Positions 20,508 to 33,184 are shown, counted from the stretch's first letter. The stretch is 64,000 nt of DNA from Pomphorhynchus laevis (GCA_012934845.2 WNNJ02003040.1:1-64000); one strand, 5' to 3'. Notes: generated by a model not told the origin, from the sequence alone. Translations and numbers: made by a program.

Positions 20508-21337
20508 TGTAGACGTAACTTCTCAGTGTATTATAATCAATTCTCTAAACTATACAGAGTCGACAGAAATTAAACATTGAATTATGTTAAAACATAATCA
20601 ATAAGTCAATGCTTTGACCTAATTATTTTAAGAAAAATAAACAATTGTTCTCGCTTTTGAAATAAAATTAACGGTTTATTATTTCATATTAGACCACATG
20701 CTAAGCTATAATCTTCATTTTGACACATCAATGTGTTAACATATTTTGCCTTTTTAAATCATATATGAATAAATTAAAACTGGAACTTTCATTTCAATGT
20801 CCAGCATGTGCTTTTGATAACGATCAAAAGCAATAATCAAAAGCTTAATTATGAATTTTCGTATCATTTACACATCTTAAGGATATAAGATGACACCTAT
20901 ATAAATGGGTGTCAATATATAAATGACACCTTAAAGTGAAATTATTGCTTCTAATTGTAAATTAAAAGTAGGTTAGATCTACCTGATACTATTTAGACGG
21001 CTCTATTACATAGAATAGATACATAATGACGTTAGTGTAATTACAGCGTAATAAAGAGGTCACTATAGCATAATTTAGAACGGTTATGTGATACTTCACG
21101 TTAAATTCCTGCTAGTTTAACTCTTTGAAAGTATATATTCATATATCCGCATATCAGATTCGGATCGCAATGTCAGTTAATCAGAACTTTCGACAAATTT
21201 ATTTCATAAATCGTGGGAATGCGCTTATATTTAATTTTACATATTGGTACATACCTATATTATTATTATTATACATTCAACAACATACGAGCATTAGCTC
21301 AAATAGCTGGCTCACAATAAGTTCGTAAATAAATTAA
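20508..21337. other. 5' flank of the hexokinase gene, no gene seen
   Basis: AT-rich sequence upstream (minus sense) of the putative first exon, where its promoter would lie. No core promoter element stands out against the AT-rich background. A perfect 10-bp hairpin with a 4-nt loop lies at 20809-20832. Confidence 0.35.
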
Positions 21338-24204
21338 TTAGTTTTTAAAATAAGGAAATGCAACACGAAACATTGCTTGATCCATTCGTAGTCTTCTTTT
21401 AAAAGCACTAAGTGAACTGCATCCAACGGTGTCTGCATCAAGGTTGTTCCACAGCTCAACAATTCTTCTATCAAATTGCATCGCGCCCAATTTCTGTACT
21501 CTGTTTCTTCGAATAGTTAAAGAATGACCGCGAAGAACATTTGAACAACGTAGTTGAACCCTACTCCGAAGAGGGTGATGAGGACGTTGGAATAAATGCC
21601 AAACAAGGCACATATCCATGTACCGACGGGTCCATGTGACGGTCTCAAGTCCTAATGATCTCAGTCTGTCTTCATAAGGCAGCGACGCCAACGTTGGTGC
21701 TAGCTTTGTTGCCCTGCGAAGTACCCTCTCTGATTTCTTATGTTCATGCACAGTACGTGGGTATACAACCGGAGCTGCATATAAAAGTCTACTCAATACA
21801 TGTGCTAAAATCAGAGGCCGAAGAGCAGTCGGATTAACGCGAACAAACGCGCGTCGAATCATACCTATCATTTTATTGGAGTTGGCACAAGCTTGATCAG
21901 TGTGCTTTTTGGTTGATAAATTAGAGGTAACCCATACTCCTAAATCTTTGTAACTATCGACACTTTCCACAATACAGTCCTTATATGTGTAACAAGCTGA
22001 TGTTAGTTGCTTGCGAGCATTACCAATAATACGCATGTGTTTGCATTTCGAAACATTTATCACAAGCTTGTTTAACGCCGCCCACAACTCCAAATTATCT
22101 ATGTCAGTTTGCAAATTATCAACATCCTCACATGAATGAATGGGCCGCCATATTTTTAAGTCATCTGCATACAAACATGATCGAGAGCGAATGCACCCAG
22201 GCAAATCGTTAACATAAATGCTGAATAAAAGCGGACCCAAAACTGAACCTTGAGGTACTCCAATATGACATTCTCTAGACACAGACAATGACCAATCGAC
22301 AAGTACTCGAAAGCAACGATCACGAAGAAATTCTCTAATCCAATCAACTATTATGTTTGGGAGTCCAGTATTGACAAGTTTCTGAAGAAGTAGACCATGA
22401 TCTACTCTATCAAAAGCTTTAGAAAAGTCGAAGAATATAATGTCTGTATCGATATAATGTGTCTTATTCGCTGTCCAATCAAGATGAGCATCAAGCAAAT
22501 TTGAAACAGTTGAATAACCCTCCCGAAATCCGTGCTGATTAGGGACTAAAATTTTTCCTACACGAAAAAACTCAACCATGTAGCGATGCACAAACCTCTC
22601 CAACACTCTACAGCAAATGCAGGTAATGCTCACCGGCCTATAATTCTCGACGGAAGAGCGATCTCCCTTCTTGAAGTAGGGAAGAACAATTGACTGCTTC
22701 CACACATTAGGAAGAGATCTTTCCAAGATTGACTGGCGAAAAATTGCACAGAGAGGAACGCAAATTGAGCCTGCTAATCTGCGCAGATAAACAGAAGGTA
22801 GTAAGTCACAACCTCTTGAATTATTTGCTTTTAGACGGCGTAATTCGGAATAGACTTTAGCTGGCGTTATCAAATTGTCAAGGTCCAACTCAAGACACGT
22901 GTCAGAGTAAGTGTTCAGCACACTAGATTCCATACAAAAAGTTTGATGTTCATTTGCGGGCTCTACTGAAGTGCAATATTGTGCCGCAAACTCTTCAGCT
23001 AGGTCATTCGCAGAAATGTCATAGAAGTAGTGACAAATCGAAGAATCAACAGCTCCCCTGCTTGATAGGTACTGAAAAAGGACCTTTAAATCGTATTTAC
23101 ACTTGTTAGCTAATGCATTCTCAAATGCACACCGCTTCTTTCTCTTCAATGAATTGAATAAATTTCTTGCCTGTTTAAAAACATCATAACTACACTCCCC
23201 AACTTTGTAGCGATTGAAGATCAAATTACGAGTCCTCAATGCTGAACGTAACTCAGAATCGAACCAGGGAGAATCTTTTCGACGTGTCCTGCTTCTAAGT
23301 GGAGAGAATAAAATAAGCAGCGACTCTAAGGTTCTCTGAAAGTAATTCCACGCGCCGTGTACTCCAACAACAGCGGGATCTGGCCAGGTAACTGTTGAAA
23401 GTATTGACTTAATTGCACCTGTGTTGGTTTTGAAAGCATTAACCACTTGATTTTCACGCGGACCTCGAGTATCTTCTTGAAACCTTAACCTAATGATCAA
23501 TACGCAATGATCAGACATACCGATCGGGGCATCATAACGGATAGCGTTAATAATATCACTGTTCGAAGATAAACATACATCTAATAGAGATCTACTGTCA
23601 CTAGCAAAACGAGTGTAATTTTGAACATGCTGAGTTAAACCACAATAGATGATACACTCCAGAAGGTCATAGGAAGCATGGTCACAAGTAGGAAAAGCCG
23701 TATACGAATTCCAGTCAACCGAAGGCATATTCAAGTCACCAAGTATTAAAACATTGGAGGTACCTTTAGAATAAAGTTCTACTTCCCCAATCAGTTTATC
23801 TGTGGCGGCCAAGGGTGAACGATATACTACCCCCAGAACAAGCGGAGCGGTATGCATGAATTTTACCCGACACCACAAACTTTCGACTTTATTAGAAGAA
23901 GAAGTGCTAAGAATAGTTACTTTCACATCGTTGCTCACATAAAGAATAACACCTCCACCTCTTCCACTTTTACGATCACTGCGGAAAACCAGATAACCAG
24001 GGATGGAGACTTCATTATCAATAATATCACTATATAGCCATGATTCTGTGATAGCGAGTAATTTAGGACGAATTAACTGAACTCTATATCTCAGTTCATC
24101 TATCTTCGATATAAGACTGCGAACATTACCATGGAGTATTTCTATATCGTATCGAAATATTGGAAATAATTTTAATTTTATTTCTAGAGAATTTATTTTG
24201 ATCT
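21338..24204 (-). mobile_element. APE-type LINE, family D, nearly whole ORF2
   Basis: One uninterrupted minus-strand frame runs from the 5' junction at about 24200 to the stop at 21338. The endonuclease part shows GNVRSLISKIDELR, AITESWL, IPGYLVFRSDR, GRGGGVILYV, YRSP, GDLNMPSVDW and SDHCVL. The RT part shows motif A FFDFSKAFDRVDH, motif B GVPQGSVLGPLLF and catalytic YADDLKIW (about 1,770 bases after 23938). It ends in the usual C-terminal RRI.ELWNNL..., SAFKRRLRMDQ. All catalytic motifs that can be checked are present and there is no stop, so this is a young copy. It has no ORF1 and no clear poly(A). Its 5' end abuts the right copy of the 500-bp direct repeat. The clade is CR1/Jockey-like. 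Confidence 0.92.
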
Positions 24205-24704
24205 CAGAAGTATTTTAGTATTTAGAAGTATTCCATTGCATAAGACATTTAATTTCAATCTAGACCATTATCATATTAATCATAATTATTTTTTAAAATA
24301 TCATAAATCTAAATTAAGAATACATTTAATAATCTGAAATTTTATTAATTAGCTGATTTTATTAAAAAGATATGATTCGTAATGGACAATTTAATCCAAT
24401 ATCTAAGCCCAATAAAATATGATGTTAAAATATGTAGCTAAACTATATTAATAAAATTGATATGGTTTAAATTAAGATGTGATTGAACGTTGGTAATTTA
24501 ACCGGCAGATATTGAGCACATAAGAATAGTATAGTTAAAATATATGTAAATTATTTTTCTTTATTTACAAGATTTATTAGACAACTAAATCCAGTAAACG
24601 TCATTAATGCAAATACTAAGTACAATTTAAAATTAAAAAATTAAAATTAAAATTAATTCACAAAAATAAAATGTTAAAAATAAAGACGCAGAAATTTAAG
24701 GTTT
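24202..24704 (+). repeat. 500-bp direct repeat, right copy
   Basis: Second copy of 19507-20010, in the same orientation, directly joined to the 5' end of LINE D. It differs from the left copy at only a few positions (for example ACAAGATTT for ACAGGATTT, and AACGTCATTAATGC for AATGTCATTTATAC). Confidence 0.95.
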
Positions 24705-25050
24705 AACTCTTACTTAAAATACGACAATAAGCAATAAATCGAAAGTGAAATAATAAAAGCGGTCAACACAAATCCATATTTAAAAATCTGAAATGTTCAA
24801 AGCAAAACAGAAAGGCATATTAATTATATAAAGAATTAATGCATGTCCCCACGTTCATTTAACAGCTGTCTTGTTACAAAAAGCTGATCTGTCTCTTTGT
24901 CATACAGAAAGCTGATTTCTTTATTTTTCAAAACATATCTTGAACATTTTCGTGTAAAAGTGCAAACAAGCCATAGTGCTTATCTAGAGTAAACTTAAAA
25001 GCGTATAAAAATAAAATCGAAAACGAGTAAACTTAACATAAAATTCACTT

Positions 25051-25432
25051 CTTCTGGTTGTGACATGACATTATCCTTAAAGGTTTTGAGCCTATTCTTA
25101 GTACAACAAGACGCTACTAATCAGTCTGGGTGAATCTTATCAGCTGCTGACCCAGACCTACACCTCACGTTTCGACCGTTATTATCTGTTACTCAGTACA
25201 CTGGTCCTGATCGGATTTGAACATATTGTGTACGGAATAATACAAGTGATCGGATTGAACAAATTGTGTACGGAGTATTGCAAATGTACGGAGTAAGCAG
25301 ATAATAAGGGTCGAAACGCGAAATGTAGGTCTGGGTCAGCAGCTGATGAGACTCACACAGGATGATTTAGTGTCCTGCTGTATCAAGAATAGAACAATAC
25401 CTGTGAGGGTAATGTCGTGCCACAACCAGAAG
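25051..25432. repeat. Foldback element, 142-bp arms
   Basis: The left arm (25051-25192) and right arm (25291-25432) are inverted copies of each other, diverged but aligned along their whole length from CTTCTGGTTGTG to TTATTATCTGYTTAC. The 98-base centre holds two direct repeats of a GATCGGATTTGAACATATTG-type unit. Each arm carries the box CGAAACG...TGTAGGTCTGG followed by GTCAGCAGCTGAT. Single copies of the box recur at 53413-53470, 62095-62115 and 62458-62490. There is no coding capacity; it is a nonautonomous or PLE-terminal-type repeat. Confidence 0.8.
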
Positions 25433-26194
25433 AATTTCAGCTCACAGATGCAATCGAGTTAAACTTCACTTAATGCTTCAACTAAATGATATAACGTGCT
25501 AATGCACGTTAGAATGGTTTTTATATTTTTTACGCATCACTAGGTAGAGAAGAGCACGTTATACGTTTAAACATTAACTTATCATTGCAAAAGTTAGTTC
25601 TATATAAAAAAAACAGTGAAATAGCAAATTGAAGTCCTAAATTATCAATATGTTTCAAAGCTGTTTTTAATAATTGAAACAAAACAATATAACGATTGCC
25701 ATTGGCAAAAATACTAAACCAATACTGAGAAAATACCGAATCAGCAATAAAAAAATAAAAGTAAGATTTAGTCTTACTGAAAGTAATAAGATTATTAGTA
25801 TAATGCCATCTACAATCGGTTTTTGTACTTAGACGATAATAGTCATTACAAACTGAAAATATATTTCTAGACATTCTAAAATCAATAGTAAACAAAAATA
25901 TCTGTAAATGTTAAAAAATTTATATAAACTATTTAGTTCACCACTAATAGGTTTCTTACAAACAGAAAAAATCGGGTAAAGAATAAAGTACGATTTTTTA
26001 TTGTAAATTTTTAATATCAACAATTAAAAAAGTAAGATATTTTGCTGATTTTTTTTGGTTTATCAGCAATAGAACAAGTAAGATTTAGCGCTTAATAATA
26101 TGTTTCTAAAGAGAGATGGCACACGAACAAATAACAAAAATTGTTTAAAACAAAACCATTCATTATTCTCATTGTATACACATTAAGTAGAAAA
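25433..26194. other. Intergenic, no gene seen
   Basis: AT-rich, with short frames that match nothing known. Confidence 0.35.
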
Positions 26195-27436
26195 CAATCC
26201 ATCTCATATAGGAGAAATAATATCATTGTATCTGGAGTTAAAGAATCGGGTAGCGGTGATGCTCAGGTTAGGATAGATGATGACGTTAAGATTCTCCATA
26301 CAATTCTGTCCAAAATAATTGACAGTGAAAACGTCTCTGTTGTTTAAAGCCTTGTTGTTAAGAAAGTTTTTCGTCAGGGTAAAATAATGCCTGAGAAACC
26401 TAGGTTGTTGAAAGTTACTCTCAGCTCCAGAGAACATGTCAATTTTCTGCTTCATCATAGGTCTCGGTTACTCAAATCTAATTTCCATATATTCCAAGAT
26501 TTATACCCTAAGGATCGGGTAAGGAAAAAGAATGCCTTTATAGAATTGCATAAAAGACTGGGCAATGGTGAATCTAATCTCTGTGTATGAAATTTTTGAG
26601 TTGTACGGTGGCGACCGACAGTGCGGTGTTAACCTTTGCTACTGACATAGATTGTTGCCCAGGTGGTTCTCACTCAGGTGATTTTGCTAACTTTAGTGAT
26701 ATTCATTCTATCTCTCAGATTTCCTATGATAGCAACATACATTTTGGTTGCTCAAATGTCCGCAGTCTTGTGTCGCAATATACTGAGCTAAAATATGTTG
26801 TCTTGAAAAATGAGTATGGTGTCTTCTGCATTTGTGAATCTTGGTTGCATCCCAATATATCCGACGACGTTGTTTGGATTGCCAACTACTATTTGCTACG
26901 TTCGGATCGTCAATCTTGTAGAAGAGGAGGTGGTGTAATCGCGTACATTCACGGTAACATCTGTGTGTCTAATATACTTACTTTTTCGGATTTCATTAAC
27001 TCTTCATTTGAAGGACTTTCGTTCTGCATTGTTCGATGTAGGGTCAAAATGTGTCTGTATATTGTATCGTTCCTGTTCATCCTTCTTGGATTTGAACTTA
27101 CTGAGGTCATATCTATGTCGTCTATGCTCCTCTACTCGATTTTTACTGGTCGGTGACTTTAACTTCCCCAACATTAATTGGGAATGTCAAAGTTTGCTGT
27201 CATGCCTTCGACTTGAAAAGGAACTCGGTAGTTTCCTTCTCTACGACTTGATGTTGGTCCAACATGTTTGTCATCCTACGTACATCGGATCCCGGTATAT
27301 TCTTGACTTAGTTTTTACAAAAGGTATTGGTGATATTTCCAACATCTGCTATCATCCACAAGTAGGCAACAGTGATCACTGTTTACTGACATGGTATGTA
27401 CCGTGCCACAACGATCTGCCTTCACCTTTTACTTAG
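26195..27436 (+). mobile_element. LINE family B copy 1 (ORF1 tail and endonuclease)
   Basis: Starts within an ORF1-type protein (RRNNIIVSGVKESGSGDA, then KPRLLKVTLSSREHVNF, LYPKDRVRKKNAFIELHKRL, NGESNLCV). An APE endonuclease follows with VRSLVSQYTELKYVV, CESWLHPNISDD, RGGGVIAYIHG, GDFNFPNINW and NSDHCLL. The frame changes at 26345-26385 and near 27100. It ends after the endonuclease, where a family A 3' end begins, so the RT is missing. Confidence 0.8.
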
Positions 27437-27446
27437 ATCATGAAAA

Positions 27447-27792
27447 GAAATCGTAACTTTTCGTCTCAGCGCTGTCGACTTCCCATCGTTCATCAACCTT
27501 CCTTTATTAGACGACACTCGCCCCACCTCGCTATCGCTGCGTTCACGTAATTCCCTCTTACTACAGGTTCCCAATTACTCCAACAACTACGGTCTCCGAT
27601 CCTTCCTCGTCGCCGCCTCACTCGCCTGGAATCAACTCCCTCTCGACGTCCGCCGCGCTTCCTCCTTTATCACATTCAAACACCTCATCCGTTGACACCT
27701 TCTCGACACATGATTTACATTTATGTTTTGTTGTGGTCATGTAAGCGTGCGCTGGCACGCATTTGCCACGTTAAAATAAATCTTTTCTTTTC
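27447..27792 (+). mobile_element. LINE family A, 3' end fragment
   Basis: A plus-strand copy of the last 340 bases of family A: the SPSFINLP, DDTRPTSLSL and VPNYSNNYGLRSFL region, then the shared 3' end TTGTTGTGGTCATGTAAGCG to TTAAAATAAATC. It is inserted directly after the family B endonuclease. Confidence 0.85.
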
Positions 27793-27795
27793 GAA

Positions 27796-27957
27796 AGGTT
27801 TAAGTGAAAGTCGGTTGTCGATATGGAAGTCTAGGAAAACAAGATTGTCAACGGTAGGAAGAATTGTAGAATTTAATAATAAGGAGGAAGGTTCTAAGCC
27901 GAGGCGTCGAGGTAGGACCCACATAATTTTGGATTTATCAGGATTCAGAGAAAGGTG
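27796..27957 (-). mobile_element. Family A-like RT scrap, opposite strand
   Basis: The minus strand reads MWVLPRRLGLEPSS, LPTVDNLVFLDFHIDNRLSL, a diverged version of the family A stretch MWILPRKPSISPP, VHNLTFLGFHFDDHLSL. It abuts the 3' end of the preceding plus-strand fragment, making a tail-to-inside inverted junction. Confidence 0.7.
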
Positions 27958-29003
27958 AAGGGAAGATTTTTAAGAGTTTTTCGACTGGACAAGAAACTGT
28001 CAGTTAAGCCTAAGCTTTTAAAAGTTGTTCTAGACTTAAGAGATCATGTTAACTTCCAACTAAAGTACGAGTTTAGATCATCAGATTTTGATTTTCGGAT
28101 ACTTCGTAATTTATCTCCTGCAGATCGTTTGAGAAGAAACGAAGCTTTCGATGAGCTGCATCGACGGCTGAAAAGTGGCGAAAGCAACCTATGTGTACGG
28201 CATTTTTGAATGGTCAAGTGGCATCCGATGGAAACCCTTACTTCTGTAGTCAAACTTCTATAGTAGTGTTGGTTCGTGTGCAGGTGAACTTGTTAACTTC
28301 GTAAACGTTACCGAGTGTATCACAGTTTGCCAGTTTGCCATTATACGAACATTTTAGTCAGTTATTCAAATATTACCAGTATTCTGGCTCAATTCTCTGA
28401 ACTTAAATTCTTAGTAGCATCGAAACGTTTTGATGTATATTGTATGACCGAAACATTGCTACATGCCAACATTTCAAATGATTGTGTTGCCATTCTTAAC
28501 TTTCTTCGTGTGGTAAACGTGGAGGTGGTGTAGCAACATATGTGCGAAATAATCTCATGATATCAAACATTTCTGCTTTTCACGATGACATTAGATCGTC
28601 ATTTGAAGGTCTTGCTTGTACACTGAGAAATGGTCAGCGATCTAGATTCTGTATCCTTTATCGCTTTCCATCCTATGAATTAAGATTTGAACCTCTTAAA
28701 CTAGATTTGCTAAGTTTATCTTCGTATCCTCTGATTCTGCTTATAGGTAACTTCAAAATCCCTCACATAGACTGGGAAAGTAGCTTTTCACGATTACATC
28801 ACCGAATTGGGAAAGTATCGAGTGACTTTCTGTTACTCAAAATTCTACTGGTTCAACATATTAAAAAACATACTTGTATGACAGGGACACCTTCTATACT
28901 CGATTTAGTCTTTACTAAGTGTTTGAAAGACGTCTCAGGTCTTCGTTATGACGCACCAATCGGCAATAGCGATCACTGTGTACTCTCGACTCTGCCTAAA
29001 TAA
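27958..29003 (+). mobile_element. LINE family B copy 2 (ORF1 tail and endonuclease)
   Basis: Same layout as copy 1: KPKLLKVVLDLRDHVNFQL, LSPADRLRRNEAFDELHRRL and SGESNLCVRHF, then endonuclease blocks (ILAQFSELKFLV, TETLLHANISND, IDWES, GTPSILDLVFTKCLKD, APIGNSDHCVL). Several frame changes. No RT. Confidence 0.8.
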
Positions 29004-29099
29004 CCTTTTTGATTTGGCATGTATTTGCGTAAATAAATAATAAATATTCGAAGTTTATTTGACGATAGGATTTCTCGTTTGAAAAGCTAAACGGGAAAC

Positions 29100-31735
29100 A
29101 ATGAATATGCTGATTGCAGGTGCGTACTCTATCAAAATACAGATATAATAAACTGTGTACTGTGGATATGCATCCACTTACAAGTCCACTAAATTAATAA
29201 TTAAAAGTTTTCATAATAGGGTATGTTCCTCCCCTCACTTTATTCTTTTGGGCGATTTTAATCTTCCACGATCTAGATGGTCAGACTATGTCTTTTCTGA
29301 TGGTAGTTCCACGGAAAGGGAAATATCTGAGTTCCTTGCTGAGGAACTCATGCTGATTCAGCATGTACAAGAACCAACTTGCTTAACTTCAAGATCGGAT
29401 TCGGTACTTGATCTGGTGTTTTCCAGATATGTAGGAGACATAATCAAAGTTGATCATCTCCCTCCTTTAGGAAGTAGTGACCACTGCTTGCTCTCCTTGA
29501 CGGCTGTCCCTTATTCCAGATTCTGTCCACATTGTTCAAAAACTTACAAACGTCATTGGTCGAAAGTGAGAAGAGAAGATGTTTTGAGAGTTTACAACCA
29601 ATTCCCGTGTACTTTTATGAACACGGACAAGCTATCATTGAATATGATCACTGATTACCTACATAAATTATCTGATATTCTTGCCCCTATGCGCGAATCC
29701 TCTTATGCTGCTAAGTCACCTGCATGGATAGATTCCAACGTCAGACAACTAATAAGTTCAAGAAATTGTTTATGGAAGCTTCAGCGTTCTGATTCTAGTT
29801 TCTCTGCCAGATATAAATATGTTCGAAATCTTTGTACTAGAGTGAAAGCAACAAAACGATGTGCATTCGAATCGTATATCGCTAATAATGTAACACGGAA
29901 TCCAAAACTATTCTGGGCCTATGTTCGTCGCAACAGAACCCTTAATACAGAAATCAAGTATGTCCTTAATGCGGAGGGATGTATGATAAATTCTCAGAGT
30001 GGTATTGTGGAATGCCTTGCTACGTCTTTTTCGATACCGACAAATAATTCACAAAGAGCTTCTATCACTTCGCATGGTGTAGCATTAAAGCAATCTTCGC
30101 GTTTTCTTCCAGTAATGATTAGTGAGATTGTAAGTCAGCTTGATCAGCTTGACCCATTAAGCTCTACTGGCCCTGATGACATTTCTCCGTTTCTCTTGAA
30201 GAATTTATCTAGATATTTGGCTCATTCCCTTCTTGCTATTTTTGAGAACAGTTTGACCAGTGGATGTGTTCCTGAAGTCTGGAAAACTGCCATCGTAGTT
30301 CCGATCCCAAAGAAAACCATTGCAACGGCTTGTACTGACTATAGACCAATCAGCCTGACTAGTTCTCTATGCAAAGTGCTTGAAAAGTTGATCGCCACCC
30401 GGATCAGGCATCACTTGAGGGAACTCGGAATAATGTCGTCTTCTCAGCACGGTTTCCTCCCTGGTCGTTCCTGCTTAACAAACTTATTGACTTCACGCGA
30501 AATGTGGGTTGAGGCGGTCAGTCGCGGCCAATCAATTAATGTGGTATTCATTGACTTTTCAAGAGCATTCGATCGGGTGCCGCATGAGAGCTTGGTAGCA
30601 TTACTATTTAACTACGGCATTCCTGTAATGTTGTGTAATTGGATTCAAGATTTCCTACGTCATCGTTTCTTTAGGGTGAGAGTTGGCACCCATCTTTCCA
30701 CTTCTAGACGCGTTTACTGTGGTGTTCCGCAAGGTACCGTACTATGACCTCTGCTGTTTATTGTATTCCTTAACGATTTGTTGCTGCGGATTCAGAGTTC
30801 CTGTCTTGCTTTTGCTGACGACCTCAAAATATGGTCTGTAGATGATATTGATCCGCTTGGCATTTCCCTGCAGGAAGACCTTAATGAAATATATCAATGG
30901 AGTGAGGCTACTGGTATGAAGATCAATGTTGACAAATGCGGCCACATGAAATTAGGAAGGCGTTGCGATGACCGTCGTTTTCGCCTCGGAACTTCAATTC
31001 TTAATGTCGTCATGGAGTATAGGGATCTGGGTGTCATGGTGCATAGGACATTGAAATCCCGATCAAATACAGAGTTTGCCCATAGCAAGGCTTTGCGAGC
31101 TATGTACTGCGTCAAAAATGCATTTAATCGTATTAATCCATACGTCTTCAAACGGCTTTACTGCGCTCTTGTTCGCCCGCATATAGAGTACTGCGTGCAA
31201 GCAGTTTTTCCATACACTAAGAAAGAGTTCAATAGACTAGAGTCAATCCTTCGTAGAGGTTCTCGAATGTGTATGGATGGATCATATTCATATCGTGAAC
31301 GGCTTGAATTTCTAAAGATACCATCTTTGGGTCAGAGGCTATATTACCTAGACCTTGTTGCATTATGGCGAATGGTAAATGGGATAGATGGTTTTCCCTC
31401 GTGCTATGTTAAAGTTTGTTCTCAGACGCATCGTGGCCACCCGTTGAAACTATTTAAGTTTCCCCATGGTAAAGTAGTGAGTTTGGCTAGGCTCTCACAT
31501 CGAGCATTAAACGCCTGGAACACGTTGCCAGGAGAAATAGCATGTACCAAGGACTTATCTCAATTTAAAGTTCAACTTCGTCAGTGGATTAACGATCATG
31601 GCATTCCGAATGTATACAATATTATGTAACCGCTATTAACTTTTTTTTTCTTCTTTTCTTTTCTTTTTTATTTCCTATGTGATCAGTTGAAACAGCCATT
31701 TGGCTATAACTTGTAATTTTTTTTTAGATAAAGAT
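29100..31735 (+). mobile_element. LINE family B copy 3 (endonuclease part, RT, 3' end)
   Basis: Begins mid-endonuclease (ILLGDFNLPRSRW, SSDHCLLSL) and is then open to the RT: STGPDDISPFLLKNL, motif A NVVFIDFSRAFDRVPH and motif B YCGVPQGTVL. A single stop (TGA at 30745-30747) stands where GGA is expected. The same frame continues as PLLFIVFLNDL, with catalytic FADDLKIW, to the C-terminal LSHRALNAWNTLPGEI and the stop at 31629. The 3' end has pyrimidine-rich runs and a CAGCCATTTGGCTATAA hairpin, typical of CR1-like tails. This is the best-preserved family B copy: 5'-truncated and with one nonsense change. Confidence 0.9.
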
Positions 31736-32254
31736 AATTTATTTACAAAGCCAGCGCAATTGAGTCACAAATAAAAAATAAAAAATATTACTATTCAACA
31801 ATGTTTATTATATTTTCTTGATTTTGTATCACCATAGTTCACGTGGAACAAAAATTTTCACTCTTGGTGAAAATTAACTTGTAATACTAATTTTTTTTTA
31901 AATAATAATAATAAATATTTTTTTAATAATAAAAAATTTTATTAATTAAATTTTAAATTTTTATTTTTTTAATAATAATAAATAATAAATGGAAAATAGA
32001 AAAGTATGAGCAATGTCAATAGGTTAATGTGTGGAAGCGTGTGGGAGAGTTTTAAAGAGTTAGAATAATTGAATCAATCACTAAGGGACGAAACAGAGCG
32101 GTGACTGTGTTTGAAGGATGGAAAGGATGCAGTTGAACGGATGGCAGAGGAAGTATGTTTAACTCATTTTCATCAAATAGAGTTGAACTCAATGAAGGGG
32201 TGGGACCAATATGACACTCGAAAGTATTGGTAGTACATAAACACGGAAAATACC
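31736..32254. other. Intergenic, no gene seen
   Basis: AT-rich sequence with AATAATAATAAA-type runs downstream of the LINE tail. Nothing recognisable. Confidence 0.35.
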
Positions 32255-32400
32255 CTCGTCATTTTTGATTGTCCCATCGATCGGTGAATGTTTGGAATCG
32301 TATTCCAGCTGATGTCGTTGCGGTGCATACAATCACCGAATTTACATCTAATACAAAGAGCTGGATTCGCAATGAGCGCGAGTTGTGGTTGCTGTAGTAC
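32255..32400 (+). mobile_element. LINE C-terminal scrap
   Basis: The plus strand reads RSVNVWNRIPADVVAVHTIT then EFTSNTKSWIRNE. This resembles the last residues of CR1/Jockey-type ORF2 (RxxxxWNxLPxxVVxAxSLxxFKxxLDxxW). It is short and isolated. Confidence 0.55.
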
Positions 32401-33184
32401 CAATTAGCCTGAAATATCTACAATGAATGATGTTTCCCTTGTATTTGAAATTTATTGCAATTTGTCAAAATAAGTATATCACGTCGAAGCAAAAATTGGT
32501 TCGCTTTGTCGGATATTATTGATTAAGCGTTTTAATCAATAATTGTTCAGAATTATTGTTCAGAATTATTGCTGCAGAAAATCTTCACTGAGTAGAACGT
32601 TGACGTTTTATATTGCCCTGAATTAAAAAAATGAATTGTTTTCTACTATGAATTTTTTATCATTATGTAGTGACTACCTGCGAAATTGTCAATAAGCAAT
32701 ACCCTTAAGGGAATAGTATAAACTTCTATTCTTAATGTGCACTAAAGGTGTGCTTTTTGTACTAAAGTAAACAATACGATAATACTACCGTGAAATTATC
32801 TAGCAGATGAAGATTTTTTCCAATATCGTAGCAACCGTTAGAAAAATAGTCCTGCTTTGGCAACGAATAAAATTGCAAGTATACTAAATGCGATCGTACT
32901 GAACTATTCCGATACTTCAGTACGATCAGTTTGCAATAAAATGAAATTATTTAAAATTCAATATAATGTCGTCAATATTTTTAGAATTATCGTTGGCTAA
33001 AATTCCATTGTAAACTTGTAGACTGCAGAATATTTTCTAAATTATCAATCACGAAAATTTTAATAAATAACTAAACAGTATATTTTGTGGCTTTATTTTT
33101 GTAGTTATAAAAGATTATTTGTTGATCAAACTGCTTTTCCAGCAATAGTGGACTTTATAGTCATATTTGAACAGTTCAGATCAG
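32401..33184. other. Intergenic, no gene; one perfect hairpin
   Basis: No gene seen. A perfect 12-bp inverted repeat with a 12-nt loop lies at 32892-32927. Confidence 0.4.

Noticed and set aside
19507-24704. LTR retrotransposon with 500-bp terminal repeats
   Set aside because: The repeats do not begin TG and end CA, and the interior holds a host exon and a non-LTR element rather than gag-pol.
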